From: Candidatus Baltobacteraceae bacterium
Lineage (GTDB): Bacteria > Vulcanimicrobiota > Vulcanimicrobiia > Vulcanimicrobiales > Vulcanimicrobiaceae
Length of the DNA stretch: 64,000 bases
NCBI GenBank assembly: GCA_036488875.1
Contig: DASXGW010000012.1
Location: 248,001 to 312,000 of the forward strand
Reading direction: 5' to 3'
Below the pieces are notes generated by a model. The model had not been told where the DNA came from, did no database searches, and saw only the letters and a list, made by a program, of their open reading frames with translations. Both the position numbers and the translations under genes were made by a program. Position 1 is the stretch's first letter. Every line of letters begins with the position of its first letter. Of the stretch, positions 6,919 through 16,631 are shown in pieces.

Positions 6919-8301
6919 TTGACCAAGTCCAACGATCATTGGGTTCCCCAATCGTATTTGCGCCGATGGACGACACTCCCGACCAATCGGCTCATTGCTT
7001 TGTGGCGCCAGGGCAAAATCGAACACACATCGCCGTGTTCGACGAAACGCGTACTGTCGGAGGACCACCTTTACACCATTTACGGGGAAGACGGGAGCCT
7101 CGTCTTACACGGTGAGACGAAGGTCTTCCAGGATATCGACAATGACGCTTCCGAGGCGCTCCGCTGGCTGGCTGATCGTGACTGGCGCGAGATGCCGGAT
7201 GCGACCGCTGAACCCTTTTACCGCTTTATTCATACGTTGGCTCCTCGCAGCCAACGGATGCGCGATGACTTCCTGAAGAAAGACGAGCGCATGCAGGCGG
7301 ACGTTATTGGTGAACTGCGTCGCCTCGGGGTTCCGAACGCTGAAGTCGTTGGACGGATGTCCGCCGGATCGGCCCGCGATCGCGCAGTCATGCGAATGTT
7401 GATGATCGCTAAGTTTGACGACTCTTGGCGCAAATTCTTTAACGGGATACCGTCATATGTGTACGACATCTCGGCGTACGATGCGGAGTTTTTTACCTCG
7501 GACTACCCGCTCTCGAGCACGCCGGCGATTGACGCACCGGGCGCAGTCCATGTCTTTCCCGTGTCACCGAGTCGTTGCTGGGTCGCCTCACATGACCCAG
7601 CCGCGGTTGAGAGGTTATGTGGGATGCCTCCTGCCATCTTCACTTCGGTTGTGAACCTGCGGACACTGGCAGGTGCGCATAGAGCCATTGCTCGCGACAA
7701 ACGATACCGCGAGCAAATCTTCAAATATCTTGGATGCGATGTGAACCCTGAATATCTCAAGGAAGCGTTGAGGGGCGCCTTCGCCGGAAGCGTTCGAACT
7801 GGTGTTGGCCCTGACGTCCCCGCCGAATGGCGCCATGAGGATCCTGATCCCTCAGGCTACAGGACACGCAAGGAAGCGTTTTGTGCCGGCATGGATGGCG
7901 TGTTATGGACCCAGGCGACAAAGGAGCCGGTCCTGCATACGGTCGGGCCGTGTGAGGCGCTCATATGGACTGTTCGCGATTGGTCGCTTCAGGTATCCAG
8001 TTATCGCGAAGCATACCAGCTTGGTAGGGGGCTCAGCTACATCTTCTTTCAGCTCGATAGATGGGGGCAATCGAAAGACGTTGGAGAGGAGATGCTCAAG
8101 CGTTTACGCCACGAGGCTGTGCGATCGGTAACACAACAGCGACGGACCGGGCAAAACGCGGTCTACGATCTTGATACACTACTTCGAACCTTCGCCGAAA
8201 TTACTCAGGTTTCGCTTAGCCAGATTTATCCGAACATCGAAGATCACGCGCGCGAGGTGTGGCTGTACGTTAATCGAGGTTTTCCTTTAGTATCCGCATA
8301 A
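6919..8301 (+). CDS. DUF4238 family protein
   Basis: A 460-residue protein whose N-terminus, NDHWVPQSYLRRWT, is the signature of DUF4238 (HxVPxxYLRxF). The family is widespread in accessory regions, and a nuclease or defence-linked role has been suggested but not shown. Further family-like segments are STKRVLSEDHLYTIYGEDG, FFTSDYPLSSTP and FPVSPSRCWV. The start is TTG 6919, seven bases after an AGAGG ribosome site; no ATG suits the conserved N-terminus. It follows the XRE-controlled pair in the same direction. Confidence 0.75.
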   Translation: MTKSNDHWVPQSYLRRWTTLPTNRLIALWRQGKIEHTSPCSTKRVLSEDHLYTIYGEDGSLVLHGETKVFQDIDNDASEALRWLADRDWREMPDATAEPFYRFIHTLAPRSQRMRDDFLKKDERMQADVIGELRRLGVPNAEVVGRMSAGSARDRAVMRMLMIAKFDDSWRKFFNGIPSYVYDISAYDAEFFTSDYPLSSTPAIDAPGAVHVFPVSPSRCWVASHDPAAVERLCGMPPAIFTSVVNLRTLAGAHRAIARDKRYREQIFKYLGCDVNPEYLKEALRGAFAGSVRTGVGPDVPAEWRHEDPDPSGYRTRKEAFCAGMDGVLWTQATKEPVLHTVGPCEALIWTVRDWSLQVSSYREAYQLGRGLSYIFFQLDRWGQSKDVGEEMLKRLRHEAVRSVTQQRRTGQNAVYDLDTLLRTFAEITQVSLSQIYPNIEDHAREVWLYVNRGFPLVSA

Positions 8302-8319
8302 GCGCTTGATAGCGACAAG

Positions 8320-9648
8320 TCATAGGTCGCGCCAGCGCACTCGCACGTCGCGTATCTCGAAGACCGTTCCACAACCCCCTCCACCATAGGCTTTCGGGCA
8401 ATGGCTGCCACCTTCGGCGGTGGTTCCATAGAGTATTCCATTGCTCGCGATGACCCCGCGCACGGGTTGCTCGCCATCCCTGCCTCGAAAGCTATGAAGT
8501 ATCAAAGGCTTGCCGGTTAGCGAACCTGCCGCAAACTCAAATACCGTTCCGCACCCGCCGGGACAGCGCCGACTGCTTATCGGTCCTCCAAATTCGGTCG
8601 TTCCGAAAACGTCCCCGTTTGCGTTCACGATGACGCCGTCGGGGGAGCAGCCCTCCGAAGACGTAAAATTATGAAGAACGCGATAGGATTGCCGATGACC
8701 GGCGGTGATCTCGAACAGTAAGCCGCAAGATGATACTACCGTGACGCCGTACAAGGCGCCGCTTCTGCCCAGCGTCAAACCGTCCCAGTCCGAACCTTCG
8801 GCGGCCGTAAAGCGATGGAGGACGCGCTCTTCATAACCAGAGTTCGTGCGATGCAACTCGTATGCGATCCCGCAGCCCGTGCCTTTACATCCGTGGTTGC
8901 CGCCCGCCATCGTCGTACCAAAGACATTGCCCAACGAATCAACGGCTAGGGTCCCCGAAGGCCAATAGCCATCGCGTCCTCCAGCAAACGCGTAGAGGAC
9001 GGCCGCCGTGTACCCTGTCGACGTCGGCGTGAGCTTGAAGACCGTTCCAAAGCCGCCGGGTCCTCCTTCGACGGTTGCACCGTAGATTGCACCATCCGGC
9101 TCGACGATCGGGGCGGACCGCGGCGCACATCCGTCGCCTCCGTGAAACGCGTACAGCGTTTTCGTTACGTACTGTGCGCCGGCCGGAACGATCGCGAAGA
9201 CCGTTCCGCAGCCGTTTGGCCACGTAAAGGACGTGGTCCCGTACAGCACGCCTCTATGCAGCGAAAGCCCCGCCGGCTCGACGCCGTCACTAGCTTGGCG
9301 AAATCGATGAATAACCTCTTCGCCATATGCTGTTCCGGAACGTGTGAGCTTAAATACCGTGCCGCACCCGCGAAGGTCCGTCGCCGCGCAGGCGCCGTCG
9401 CCCCCACGCTGCGTAATCCCAAAGATGTTACCATCGGCGTCGGCGACGAGAGAAGTCGGCTCTTCGCCATCGTGGCCTCGGAATCGAAATAGTGTCGCAA
9501 ACCTCGGTGAAGGGCTTCCCGCATATTGATTAGCACTCGCGCTATCGTTGCGCGTACCGATAGGAGGCACGGTGGCTGGCCCGCCACAGGCGACGAGGGC
9601 GACCAAGAGAGCAAAGAGCGGGACTCGTCGGTTTACGATTTTCGGCAC
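8320..9648 (-). CDS. GloVer-repeat (TIGR03803-type) beta-propeller lipoprotein
   Basis: The protein is built of about eight repeats with the hallmark GTVFKL or GTVFEI strand followed by a LYxFxG segment, and loops of the type YGTTxxGG. This matches the GloVer choice-of-anchor tandem repeat family. The N-terminus has a hydrophobic stretch FALLVALVACGG with a lipobox. An earlier ATG at 9729 lies inside a long hairpin (9713-9749) and would put 40 residues before the signal, so GTG 9648 (442 residues) is preferred. Function unknown; probably anchored to the envelope. Confidence 0.8.
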   Translation of the reverse strand: MPKIVNRRVPLFALLVALVACGGPATVPPIGTRNDSASANQYAGSPSPRFATLFRFRGHDGEEPTSLVADADGNIFGITQRGGDGACAATDLRGCGTVFKLTRSGTAYGEEVIHRFRQASDGVEPAGLSLHRGVLYGTTSFTWPNGCGTVFAIVPAGAQYVTKTLYAFHGGDGCAPRSAPIVEPDGAIYGATVEGGPGGFGTVFKLTPTSTGYTAAVLYAFAGGRDGYWPSGTLAVDSLGNVFGTTMAGGNHGCKGTGCGIAYELHRTNSGYEERVLHRFTAAEGSDWDGLTLGRSGALYGVTVVSSCGLLFEITAGHRQSYRVLHNFTSSEGCSPDGVIVNANGDVFGTTEFGGPISSRRCPGGCGTVFEFAAGSLTGKPLILHSFRGRDGEQPVRGVIASNGILYGTTAEGGSHCPKAYGGGGCGTVFEIRDVRVRWRDL

Positions 9649-9712
9649 ACAGAGCTCGGCTGAAGCACCAACGCGATTCGACGTTGGGTCAGTTCGATTC
9701 AAGGAGCGCGAG

Positions 9713-9749
9713 AGCATCCGCTCCCGCATTACACGCGGGAACGGATGCT
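9713..9749. terminator. Long inverted repeat between two lipoprotein genes
   Basis: The 15-base arms AGCATCCGCTCCCGC and GCGGGAACGGATGCT pair with one mismatch around a 7-base loop. The hairpin lies just beyond the end of the minus-strand gene 9758-11524 and is probably its terminator, although no T run follows. Confidence 0.5.
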
Positions 9750-9757
9750 TCCCGGCT

Positions 9758-11524
9758 CTACATAGTACCCTGCTTCACGGTTACTTGTATCGCGGTAATG
9801 CCGTAGCCGTGGAACGTCACAGTGCAGTTAGCAGGAAATGGCCCCTTGGTCGTTCCGCCGAGAATCACGTAGGCGCTCGGTCCGTTCATATTGCCGTCGA
9901 GCCAGCCGTAGAGCTCGAGGGAATTGCCGCACGCGTTACCGATCGACACGGTGAACGGTCCCGTGTACCCTGCCTCATACAAGTGAATGCTGGGATTGTG
10001 CTCCTGAACGACGTGCGACCCATTCCACCTCTCGCATCCGTAATCGTTGACCGACAACTTGGTCTGATCGCCGAAAGAGATGTCAGGATCGACGTCAGCC
10101 GACGTCATGCCGGGGATGTCGGGCTGATCGGCATTTGTGCAATTGAAGCTGGTAAGAGTGTACCCCGCTTTGGGATAGGTGATCTCCGAACCCGGTCCCG
10201 GAGTCGGCCAAACGTCGAACGTACCAGGCGTCGGAGTTGGCGTCGGAGTCGGTACGGGAGTCGGCGTCGGCGTTGGCCTCGGTGTGGGCGTCGGAGTCGG
10301 TACAGGCGTGGGGCTTGGCGTCGGCGACGGTGTTGGCGGCGTCGGGATCGACGCATGCACTAAGGCCTTGGCGGCGACGTCCAAAAACCAGGCGGTACCG
10401 TCAGATGCGGTGGTCATACCCCATGACGGCGTATTCGGGCTGCGCCCGTAGGTAAGTTCCTCGGAGGTTCCACCATTGGTCGCAAATGCGAGCTGCGCGT
10501 TCGTTATCCAAAGCCCAGCGCTTCCGCCGGCGATGGCGGTACCACAACAATATCCGGAGTCCATTGAAAGGTTGGCGACTGTGCCAGACATGGACAGTTG
10601 CAAAAGGTGCGTGCCAGATGTGACCCAGACGTATCCGCCGCTCGAGGTGATGCTAACGGCCGAACCATCCGTCGTCGGCAGCGCGTAAGTAGCGTACGAT
10701 CCTGACGTCGTCATACGTACCACCTGATTCGCGCCCGGCGCGACGCACCACAAATCGCCGTCAGGGCCAAGGGTAATGTCTGTGCACAAATCCGGTACCG
10801 TAATAGCGGTGGCGCTCAGCGTACTGACGTTGACTTCAACTATTGCGGGAGACCCGCTATAGGAACCGGTGAGCCACACGAAGCCGTTCGCGGTAGCTAT
10901 TCCGCCTGACCCCGAAAGGCCGGTTAACTGATACAGATTATAAGTGCCGCCCGCATTTGACATTTGCAACAGCAAATTGCCACCGGCCGGCGACCAGAGC
11001 GCGGCGTCTGGGCCGAGGGCCACTCCGATTGGACTCGGATAGTACGTGGATCCATTGAAAATCTTGGAGTGAAGGGAAAATTGCTGGAACGTGTCGGTTC
11101 CGGGAAAGAACTCGCTCATGATTCCCGATCCGTCCGGTGCGCCACTCTGCTCCGCAAACCAGAGGTTGGAGTTTCCGTCAAAAGCGAGGCCCTGGAGACC
11201 GCTGCCGGTAGGAACGCTGAATGCAGACGAAATGACCGACGTCACGTTCGGAGCAAACCCTTTTCGACGCTGGTGCGAACGAGTTGGAACGATCTTGCGG
11301 TGATCTATGCGCTCGAGTTTTATATGCTTTCGCCTGGCGTGACTGGTCTTAAGCGGCATCTGTCTCTGCGCAAGTTGTGGCTGTTGTTGCTGCGTCTGCG
11401 TCGCCGGCAACATCTGTGCTGTAGGAAGCGAAGACGGACTGCTGCTACATGCGCCGGCTCCTATAATTGAAGCAGCTGCTAAGCATATCGACAATGCACG
11501 CAGCGGCGATCGTTTACTAAACAT
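9758..11524 (-). CDS. Virginiamycin-B-lyase-like propeller lipoprotein with Pro-Thr linker
   Basis: From ATG 11524 the protein (588 residues) begins MFSKRSPLRALSICLAAASI with lipobox GAGAC. A Gln- and basic-rich spacer follows, then Vgb-type repeats (FDGNSNLWFAEQS, LGPDGDLWCV, SGGYVWVTSG, SDGTAWFLD). A low-complexity linker of PTPTP repeats (coding bases about 10225-10345) leads to a C-terminal domain of about 130 residues with several Cys. The start at 11626 would put 34 residues before the signal peptide. True Vgb enzymes cleave streptogramins, but here the propeller is part of a larger envelope protein and catalysis is not implied. Confidence 0.75.
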   Translation of the reverse strand: MFSKRSPLRALSICLAAASIIGAGACSSSPSSLPTAQMLPATQTQQQQPQLAQRQMPLKTSHARRKHIKLERIDHRKIVPTRSHQRRKGFAPNVTSVISSAFSVPTGSGLQGLAFDGNSNLWFAEQSGAPDGSGIMSEFFPGTDTFQQFSLHSKIFNGSTYYPSPIGVALGPDAALWSPAGGNLLLQMSNAGGTYNLYQLTGLSGSGGIATANGFVWLTGSYSGSPAIVEVNVSTLSATAITVPDLCTDITLGPDGDLWCVAPGANQVVRMTTSGSYATYALPTTDGSAVSITSSGGYVWVTSGTHLLQLSMSGTVANLSMDSGYCCGTAIAGGSAGLWITNAQLAFATNGGTSEELTYGRSPNTPSWGMTTASDGTAWFLDVAAKALVHASIPTPPTPSPTPSPTPVPTPTPTPRPTPTPTPVPTPTPTPTPGTFDVWPTPGPGSEITYPKAGYTLTSFNCTNADQPDIPGMTSADVDPDISFGDQTKLSVNDYGCERWNGSHVVQEHNPSIHLYEAGYTGPFTVSIGNACGNSLELYGWLDGNMNGPSAYVILGGTTKGPFPANCTVTFHGYGITAIQVTVKQGTM

Positions 11525-11727
11525 AAAAAAGCGAGCGCCGTTGTAGCGCAATGTTGCCTCCCCCGGCCGAATGAAGCGAGCGGCCGGCACAAGCTGAATG
11601 ATAGCGGACGCAAACGGCAGGGTCAAGTGACTTTTTTCCTACGAAGTCGACTACCGAAGTTCATACTAAGAGGGAAGCGCCTAATGCGGTCGCGCGCCCT
11701 TTGAGTGAACGGACGCTCTCTCGTGTA

Positions 11728-12684
11728 CTAGAAACTAACCGGAATCATCCAAATAATCCCATTGGAGATATCAGACACGTAGAGATCGCCGCGTTTGTTA
11801 ACGATGACGCCATAAGGACGTTTGAAGCCAGATCCGATTTGTCTCAGCACTTGACCGCCAGGGGACACCTCCACCACCGCACTATTGCCCGTATCTGCGA
11901 CGTAGAAGTTACAGTTCGTCGTGCAACGCGGATCTGACGCCACTCCGCGGGGGTAAGAAAATCCCGAGAACCGAGCCACGGCCGGCAAACAGATCAGCCC
12001 AGAAGGGCAGGGTGACATTGCAGGGACTACCTCGAACACGTTGGGTTGGACGAACCCGTTGCTGGTGCGCTCGGGTATAGCACTTGTGCCGTACACATGC
12101 CCAATCGCATCCACGGAAACCGCGGCGTCAGCCTCGGCTGTTGTCACGATAATAATTGTACGGGGCTTCGAGCCAGCAATGATCTCAGCTATTCTATTGT
12201 TGCCGTAGTCTGCGACATAGACGTCGCCCTTATTGTCGACGGCGAGGCCCATGGGAGAAGAAAATCCATGGCCAAACACACTTGAGGCGCCGTTCTTCTT
12301 GATTCGCCAAACTTGATTGCTGCCAGTATCCGAGACGTAAACGTTACCCATCGCGTCGACGGCAACGCCGGACGGTCGCTTAAGACCTCGAGCCACCGTC
12401 GAGATGGTTCCATGAGTTGCACCCGTGAACGGAGGAGCTATCTTCTCGACCGTCTGCTTGCGGCTGTCAGCAACGTAGACGTTCCCAGCAGAGTCGACTG
12501 CAATGCTCTCGGGATCCTTGAATCCAGAACCAATCTGGATCATGGACGCGCTCGACCGCGACGCCGGCTGCAGCATGTTAGGAATCTGAGCTTGGGAGAG
12601 GGGCGGAAGTTGCCCGGAGGCGCATGCCGATAGAAGTGCCAGGAGCCCAAGTGCGACCACTCGTCGAACAACTAACAAGCTCAC
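11728..12684 (-). CDS. NHL-repeat lipoprotein
   Basis: GTG 12684 lies six bases after a perfect GGAGG and gives MSLLVVRRVVALGLLALLSA with lipobox LSAC. The GTG at 12699 would overlap the Shine-Dalgarno site. The mature protein has NHL repeats of the form FKDPESIAVDSAGNVYVADS, RPSGVAVDAMGNVYVSDTGS and SPMGLAVDNKGDVYVADYGN, forming an approximately six-bladed propeller of about 300 residues. It probably acts at the outer face of a membrane; ligand unknown. It is the second same-strand propeller gene in a row. Confidence 0.8.
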   Translation of the reverse strand: MSLLVVRRVVALGLLALLSACASGQLPPLSQAQIPNMLQPASRSSASMIQIGSGFKDPESIAVDSAGNVYVADSRKQTVEKIAPPFTGATHGTISTVARGLKRPSGVAVDAMGNVYVSDTGSNQVWRIKKNGASSVFGHGFSSPMGLAVDNKGDVYVADYGNNRIAEIIAGSKPRTIIIVTTAEADAAVSVDAIGHVYGTSAIPERTSNGFVQPNVFEVVPAMSPCPSGLICLPAVARFSGFSYPRGVASDPRCTTNCNFYVADTGNSAVVEVSPGGQVLRQIGSGFKRPYGVIVNKRGDLYVSDISNGIIWMIPVSF

Positions 12685-13358
12685 GAAAGACCTCCGCACG
12701 AAGCTAGCGCTATTTCTGGGAAGCCTTCAATCAATCGGGCTTCACCCGCAACCTCACCTTCGTGCTAAGGTGTCCGGCAGCGCTAATCCCAATGTTCGGC
12801 AGCCGTTTCAGGGATTTTAGCGCAACGCGCAACGGGTATCTGAAAACGGCCGCACCCGTCCGTTCGCCACTGAAATCGTTCCGCTTCGCGGATTCAGGTT
12901 CGTCCAAGGAACGCGAGCGACCCAAGCGTCGTTCTGTCACCGACCCCTTTCGGATACTGGCCACTTCATAATTAGATCGCCAGCAGCAGATCGCGAACTG
13001 GGTTCTCCTGGCGGCCGTTATCGGACGGCTTGAACGCAATCTGAATGTCGCACTCCCGCCGGGAGCCCTCGTAAATCTTCGAGAGGGCGACGCTCGTTTC
13101 GAGGAGGGAGCGCTCGACGTGAAGGTGTGGCAGCTCCTCGAAGCGCTGTGCGTGTGCGCCGCGATTTCGACGGTTCGGACGCCTATGGGGACGAATGGTA
13201 TTACGGCGCGCACGAGACGCGCGGCGAGGGCGCGCCGCACGTTTTGCTCGCGTCCACTCGCCGCACCGAATACGCCGGTGGCGACGGACGATGAAGACGC
13301 TGTTCCCTGCGGACCACCGCCGACCGGAATCCATCGACGTACGACAGAAACGAGCGGC
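12685..13358. other. Gene-poor stretch between lipoprotein cargo and the ABC-3C block
   Basis: No intact gene is seen in these 670 bases. The left part (12740-12960) has only arginine-rich frames in all readings. The middle contains the coding remnant described at 12972-13145. Between 13167 and 13300 a plus-strand stretch reads DFDGSDAYGDEWYYGAHETR, which is protein-like but has no start. The stretch looks like a junction where genes were deleted. Confidence 0.4.
12972..13145 (-). pseudogene. C-terminal remnant of an unidentified gene
   Basis: The minus strand encodes RFEELPHLHVERSLLETSVA, LSKIYEGSRRECDIQIAFKP and a short end NGRQENPVRDLLLAI before TAA. Composition is protein-like, but upstream the frame dissolves into arginine-rich low-quality sequence with no start. 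The family was not recognised. Confidence 0.4.
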
Positions 13359-14027
13359 ATGGCAACCTTCGTTCGCAGCAAGTCAGCTAGGTTGGAATGG
13401 AACATCAATCCGCATACGGAGTATGGATATCGTCAGGCGTTAAGCCTGGGGGACTCGCTCCGCGCCGGCGGATTTGCTGATGATGACCAGCGACGCTATT
13501 TCGCTGCTGGCTACGAGTCGCGAATGCAGCCGAGTCAAGAAACCCACGCGATAATCGAGGCGCTTGGAACGAGCGTCGCTGCCGTTGCCGTCATGATTCC
13601 GAAGACGGCGTCTTTGCTCTCCGCATTCGTCGCGCTCGCATCCGATCAGGACTTCCTCGAGGCTCGCATTCAATCTCGAACGCTGGGTGCCATCATGCTG
13701 CAGATGCGCGATCAGCATGTTACGTCGCCGACCCCTCTCGCCCATCTCTTCAATGATCTCGCTCGTCTCGTCGAAAATCCAACGAACAGCGCTTTCGGCC
13801 TGATCATCGCTCTTGCACTCGTCATGCTCCTTCGACTCACGCCGAAGGGGCCGGCAACGCTGGGAACATTCGAAGCGATTCTAAGCCACGCGGAGACGCA
13901 GCCTATGGCAGTGCTAGCCAACGCTGGGAGAATGAAAGGCTTGTCACCGCAGAGAATCATCGCCGAAACCTCCCTGGAAACCGCGGGTGGTGGCATCATG
14001 CCTCAGGAGGAAGACGGCGATGAGTAG
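13359..14027 (+). CDS. First protein of an ABC-three-component-like module (222 aa)
   Basis: ATG 13359 is preferred to starts further upstream because the upstream residues are arginine-rich and overlap the decayed region. The protein is mainly helical. It has two hydrophobic stretches (IIEALGTSVAAVAVMIPKTA and NSAFGLIIALALVMLLRL) that could be membrane segments or buried helices. Its end overlaps the next gene by eight bases. Position suggests that it is the variable or effector component of an ABC-3C conflict system. No catalytic motif was seen. Confidence 0.6.
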   Translation: MATFVRSKSARLEWNINPHTEYGYRQALSLGDSLRAGGFADDDQRRYFAAGYESRMQPSQETHAIIEALGTSVAAVAVMIPKTASLLSAFVALASDQDFLEARIQSRTLGAIMLQMRDQHVTSPTPLAHLFNDLARLVENPTNSAFGLIIALALVMLLRLTPKGPATLGTFEAILSHAETQPMAVLANAGRMKGLSPQRIIAETSLETAGGGIMPQEEDGDE

Positions 14028-14676
14028 CGCCTCAGATGCGCACATAAGCCGAAAGCGCGACGCTGTTCGCATTCTTCACATATTGAACGAATGCGGCGAC
14101 CTTCTGCACAAACCGCCGCTGGGTGTTCCGGACGCAGTGAAGGTGATCAACTCGCAGAAGAAGTTACAAGCGCTCGACTTCTGGGTCCGCAACCCCGACT
14201 ATCTTGCACACGAACTCATTAACCAGTACCGAAGCCGCAAGGATGAGTCGTTGCTCGACGCGGCGGAAACCGTGATGGCCGGCAACGAGCCTGAACTTCG
14301 GCGACTCGGAATGCTGCGCTTCTACTTTGGTGCTTTCGAAAGCATCGTTGACACCGTGGCTAGCCTGAAGATGCTCGGCCTCGCCGACCTCACTCGGAAA
14401 ATCAGTGGGAATCCACCGACCATAAAGCAACGCGACTACTATCTGCTCAAGGCTGGCGAAGAGAAAGCCGCCGAACTCGCGCAGGACCCAATACTCAAGT
14501 GGTATGCGGAACGCGCGGCTCTCGTCGGACGCGTAGCCAACCAGCGCAGCGGAGCCGTCCTAAAGAAAGAGCAGCATAAGGTCGCCAGCTATCACAATGC
14601 CAGATGGGGCGAGATCATTGCTCCGATCACGAACGAAGTGCGCGGCGAACTCGCTAAGGCGAAAGCAGAATTATGA
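14020..14676 (+). CDS. ABC-3C middle component-like protein
   Basis: ATG 14020 follows a strong GGAGG and overlaps the end of the upstream gene. The 218 residues contain KLQALDFWVRNPDYLAHELI, EPELRRLGMLRFYFGAFESI and YYLLKAGEEKAAELAQDPIL, then WYAERAALVGR and a KKEQHKVASYHNARWGEII helix. This is the organisation expected of the winged-helix middle component of ABC-three-component systems, which links the ATPase to an effector or nucleic acid. It ends in a four-base overlap with the ATPase gene. Confidence 0.65.
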   Translation: MSSASDAHISRKRDAVRILHILNECGDLLHKPPLGVPDAVKVINSQKKLQALDFWVRNPDYLAHELINQYRSRKDESLLDAAETVMAGNEPELRRLGMLRFYFGAFESIVDTVASLKMLGLADLTRKISGNPPTIKQRDYYLLKAGEEKAAELAQDPILKWYAERAALVGRVANQRSGAVLKKEQHKVASYHNARWGEIIAPITNEVRGELAKAKAEL

Positions 14677-16601
14677 GCAGCGGATCGTTCATCGAGGCAG
14701 TCGCCGAACGGTCGGGACAAGGCGCTGACGCCGTTGACGAAATCCTGGAAAGGAATCGGATCGTTTCCGATGCTGTGCCATCGGTGGCGCGACGTCTCAA
14801 GGTCACGCGGATTGCGTTCCGCGGCACGAAGACTCTTCACGACGAGAAGATTCCATTCGACTTCGAGCGTAGCGATCTCGATGACGGCCTCTGGCTCATC
14901 GCTTCCGAGGACAACTTGGTTGGTAAGTCCAGCATTCTTCAAATCATGCTATGGGCGATTCGAGGCGAACCGAAATCCCTTGCCACCGACGTGCGAGCCT
15001 GGCTCGACCATGTCGAGGTTGATCTCGTCGCAGATACACGAAGCATCGCTGTCAAATTCGACATTGCGAACGGTACGCCGGCTGGGTCCGTAACAATCGA
15101 AGGTGAGCCCACGCCTCTGGAGTTTGGAAACAGCCCGTCATTCAAACGCATCATGCAGGACGTCATGCTGAAGACTTTGGGGTTCGATCCCATACCAGCG
15201 ACGATGAAAATCAATCCTGAAGGCGACATCAAGCTCTATCAGGACGGGTGGACTTCGTACACTGGTGCGTTTCTCTCGGACCCGAAGAGCAACTCCATCA
15301 TCGGTGAAGACGTACCGGAGACCAACTTGACGCAGCGACTACTTCAGGTATTTCTCGGCATACCATGGGCAACCACTCACTTTCAGGCGCGTGCCGCAAA
15401 GAGAATTCTAGAGAATGAAGCGGCGCAACAAAAACGTCGACTTGCCTCGGTAGGTGGCCGAACGGTAGCGAGCCTCGAGAGCGAGATCGCGATGATCGAC
15501 GCTCAGATTTCGGACGAGGGTGCTCGCCAGGCGACCGTGGCGGAATTGACGGCGAAGCAACGTCAGTTGGACAGCATCCTCGAGCAGTTGACGATGACTC
15601 GCATGGACCTGGCCGAACGCGAAGCACTTGTCGCGGATCGTGAGGACTCGGTCGTTCGCAAAGAGCGCCTTCTCCTCGACGCGAAGGAAGAATCCACATC
15701 TAGCGCATTCTTCAAGCAACTCAATCCTGTTGTCTGCCCTCGGTGCTCAACGAAAATCACCGAGGAACGGCGCAAGCGAGAGGCGGCCGAGCACCATTGT
15801 TCCGTTTGCACGACAATGGTGCTCGAATCCGGAGAAGACGTAAGCGCCGCGGAAATTGCCGAGGCGGAAGACGCCCTTGCCACGGCCAAACGCGACCTCG
15901 AGTCCGCTCGAAAAGCCAGCAGCGATAAAAGAGCAATCATCATCAACCTTACTTCGGAGCGAGAAGAGATCGCGAGAGACGTCGCTCGACTCGGCCGTCT
16001 CGGAACATCTGCAGACGTTCAGATACTGGAAAAGCAGAAAGAACGCCAGCTGGGGATGCTCGAAATCGTCACCTCGGTTCTGGGAGAACAAAACCAAAAC
16101 GATCAGGAACTAGCGGTCGTTTCAGCCGCCGAGGCAGAAGCCGAAGCGCGCACCAAACAAGCCGCGGACACGGTGCTCGAAGTCGCCTCCCAGGAAATTA
16201 CGCGCATCGTCCAAGCACTAGGGGCCAAGGCGTTCGATAGCGTGCACCTCGACCGAGCAGCACACTGCAAGGTCAGCAAAGGCGGCGAGACCAGCCACTT
16301 CAGCAAACTGACCGACGGCGAGCAACTGCGTCTGCGGATTGCGACCATCCTCTCCCTCATGCACACCACCGGCAAGAACAAGACCGGACGGCACCCAGGC
16401 TTCCTGCTCATTGATTCGCCGGGCGCAGCTGACCTGAAGGCCGAGAACGTCGCTGAAGCCATTCGAGAGATTGCTGCTGTTGTAGAAGACCTAATGAACA
16501 TCCAGGTTTTCGTGGCGATGCGGGGGGTCGAGCTAGCCAAGAGCGTCGCCCCGCGGCCTGAACGGGTCATCGCCGCTGCCGAAGGCAAGTATATCTGGTA
16601 G
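14673..16601 (+). CDS. SMC/Rad50-like ABC ATPase with zinc hook, ABC-3C type
   Basis: A 642-residue ATPase. The P-loop is degenerate in its first half but keeps GKSS (SEDNLVGKSSILQI, residues 78-91). Long coiled coils (about 240-345 and 390-510) flank a zinc-hook-like CPRC (355-358) and CSVC (376-379). The C-terminal half has an ABC signature-like LTDGEQLRLRIATI and a Walker B region GFLLIDSPGAAD. These are features of compact Rad50/SMC-type ATPases found in conflict systems. The gene overlaps the middle-component gene (ATGA). It probably acts on DNA ends or as a nucleoprotein sensor. Confidence 0.75.
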   Translation: MSSGSFIEAVAERSGQGADAVDEILERNRIVSDAVPSVARRLKVTRIAFRGTKTLHDEKIPFDFERSDLDDGLWLIASEDNLVGKSSILQIMLWAIRGEPKSLATDVRAWLDHVEVDLVADTRSIAVKFDIANGTPAGSVTIEGEPTPLEFGNSPSFKRIMQDVMLKTLGFDPIPATMKINPEGDIKLYQDGWTSYTGAFLSDPKSNSIIGEDVPETNLTQRLLQVFLGIPWATTHFQARAAKRILENEAAQQKRRLASVGGRTVASLESEIAMIDAQISDEGARQATVAELTAKQRQLDSILEQLTMTRMDLAEREALVADREDSVVRKERLLLDAKEESTSSAFFKQLNPVVCPRCSTKITEERRKREAAEHHCSVCTTMVLESGEDVSAAEIAEAEDALATAKRDLESARKASSDKRAIIINLTSEREEIARDVARLGRLGTSADVQILEKQKERQLGMLEIVTSVLGEQNQNDQELAVVSAAEAEAEARTKQAADTVLEVASQEITRIVQALGAKAFDSVHLDRAAHCKVSKGGETSHFSKLTDGEQLRLRIATILSLMHTTGKNKTGRHPGFLLIDSPGAADLKAENVAEAIREIAAVVEDLMNIQVFVAMRGVELAKSVAPRPERVIAAAEGKYIW

Positions 16602-16631
16602 CATGAGCAACCGTCGAGCCGTACCTACGAC

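Noticed and set aside
10225-10345. Tandem GTCGGAGTCGGTACG-like repeats as a possible minisatellite or CRISPR
   Set aside because: They encode the Pro-Thr linker of the lipoprotein at 9758-11524. Unit length varies and there are no spacers.
9548-10363. A 271-residue plus-strand frame opposite the Vgb lipoprotein
   Set aside because: The C-terminal half is a run of Arg/Ser produced by the antisense of the PT linker, with no start signal.
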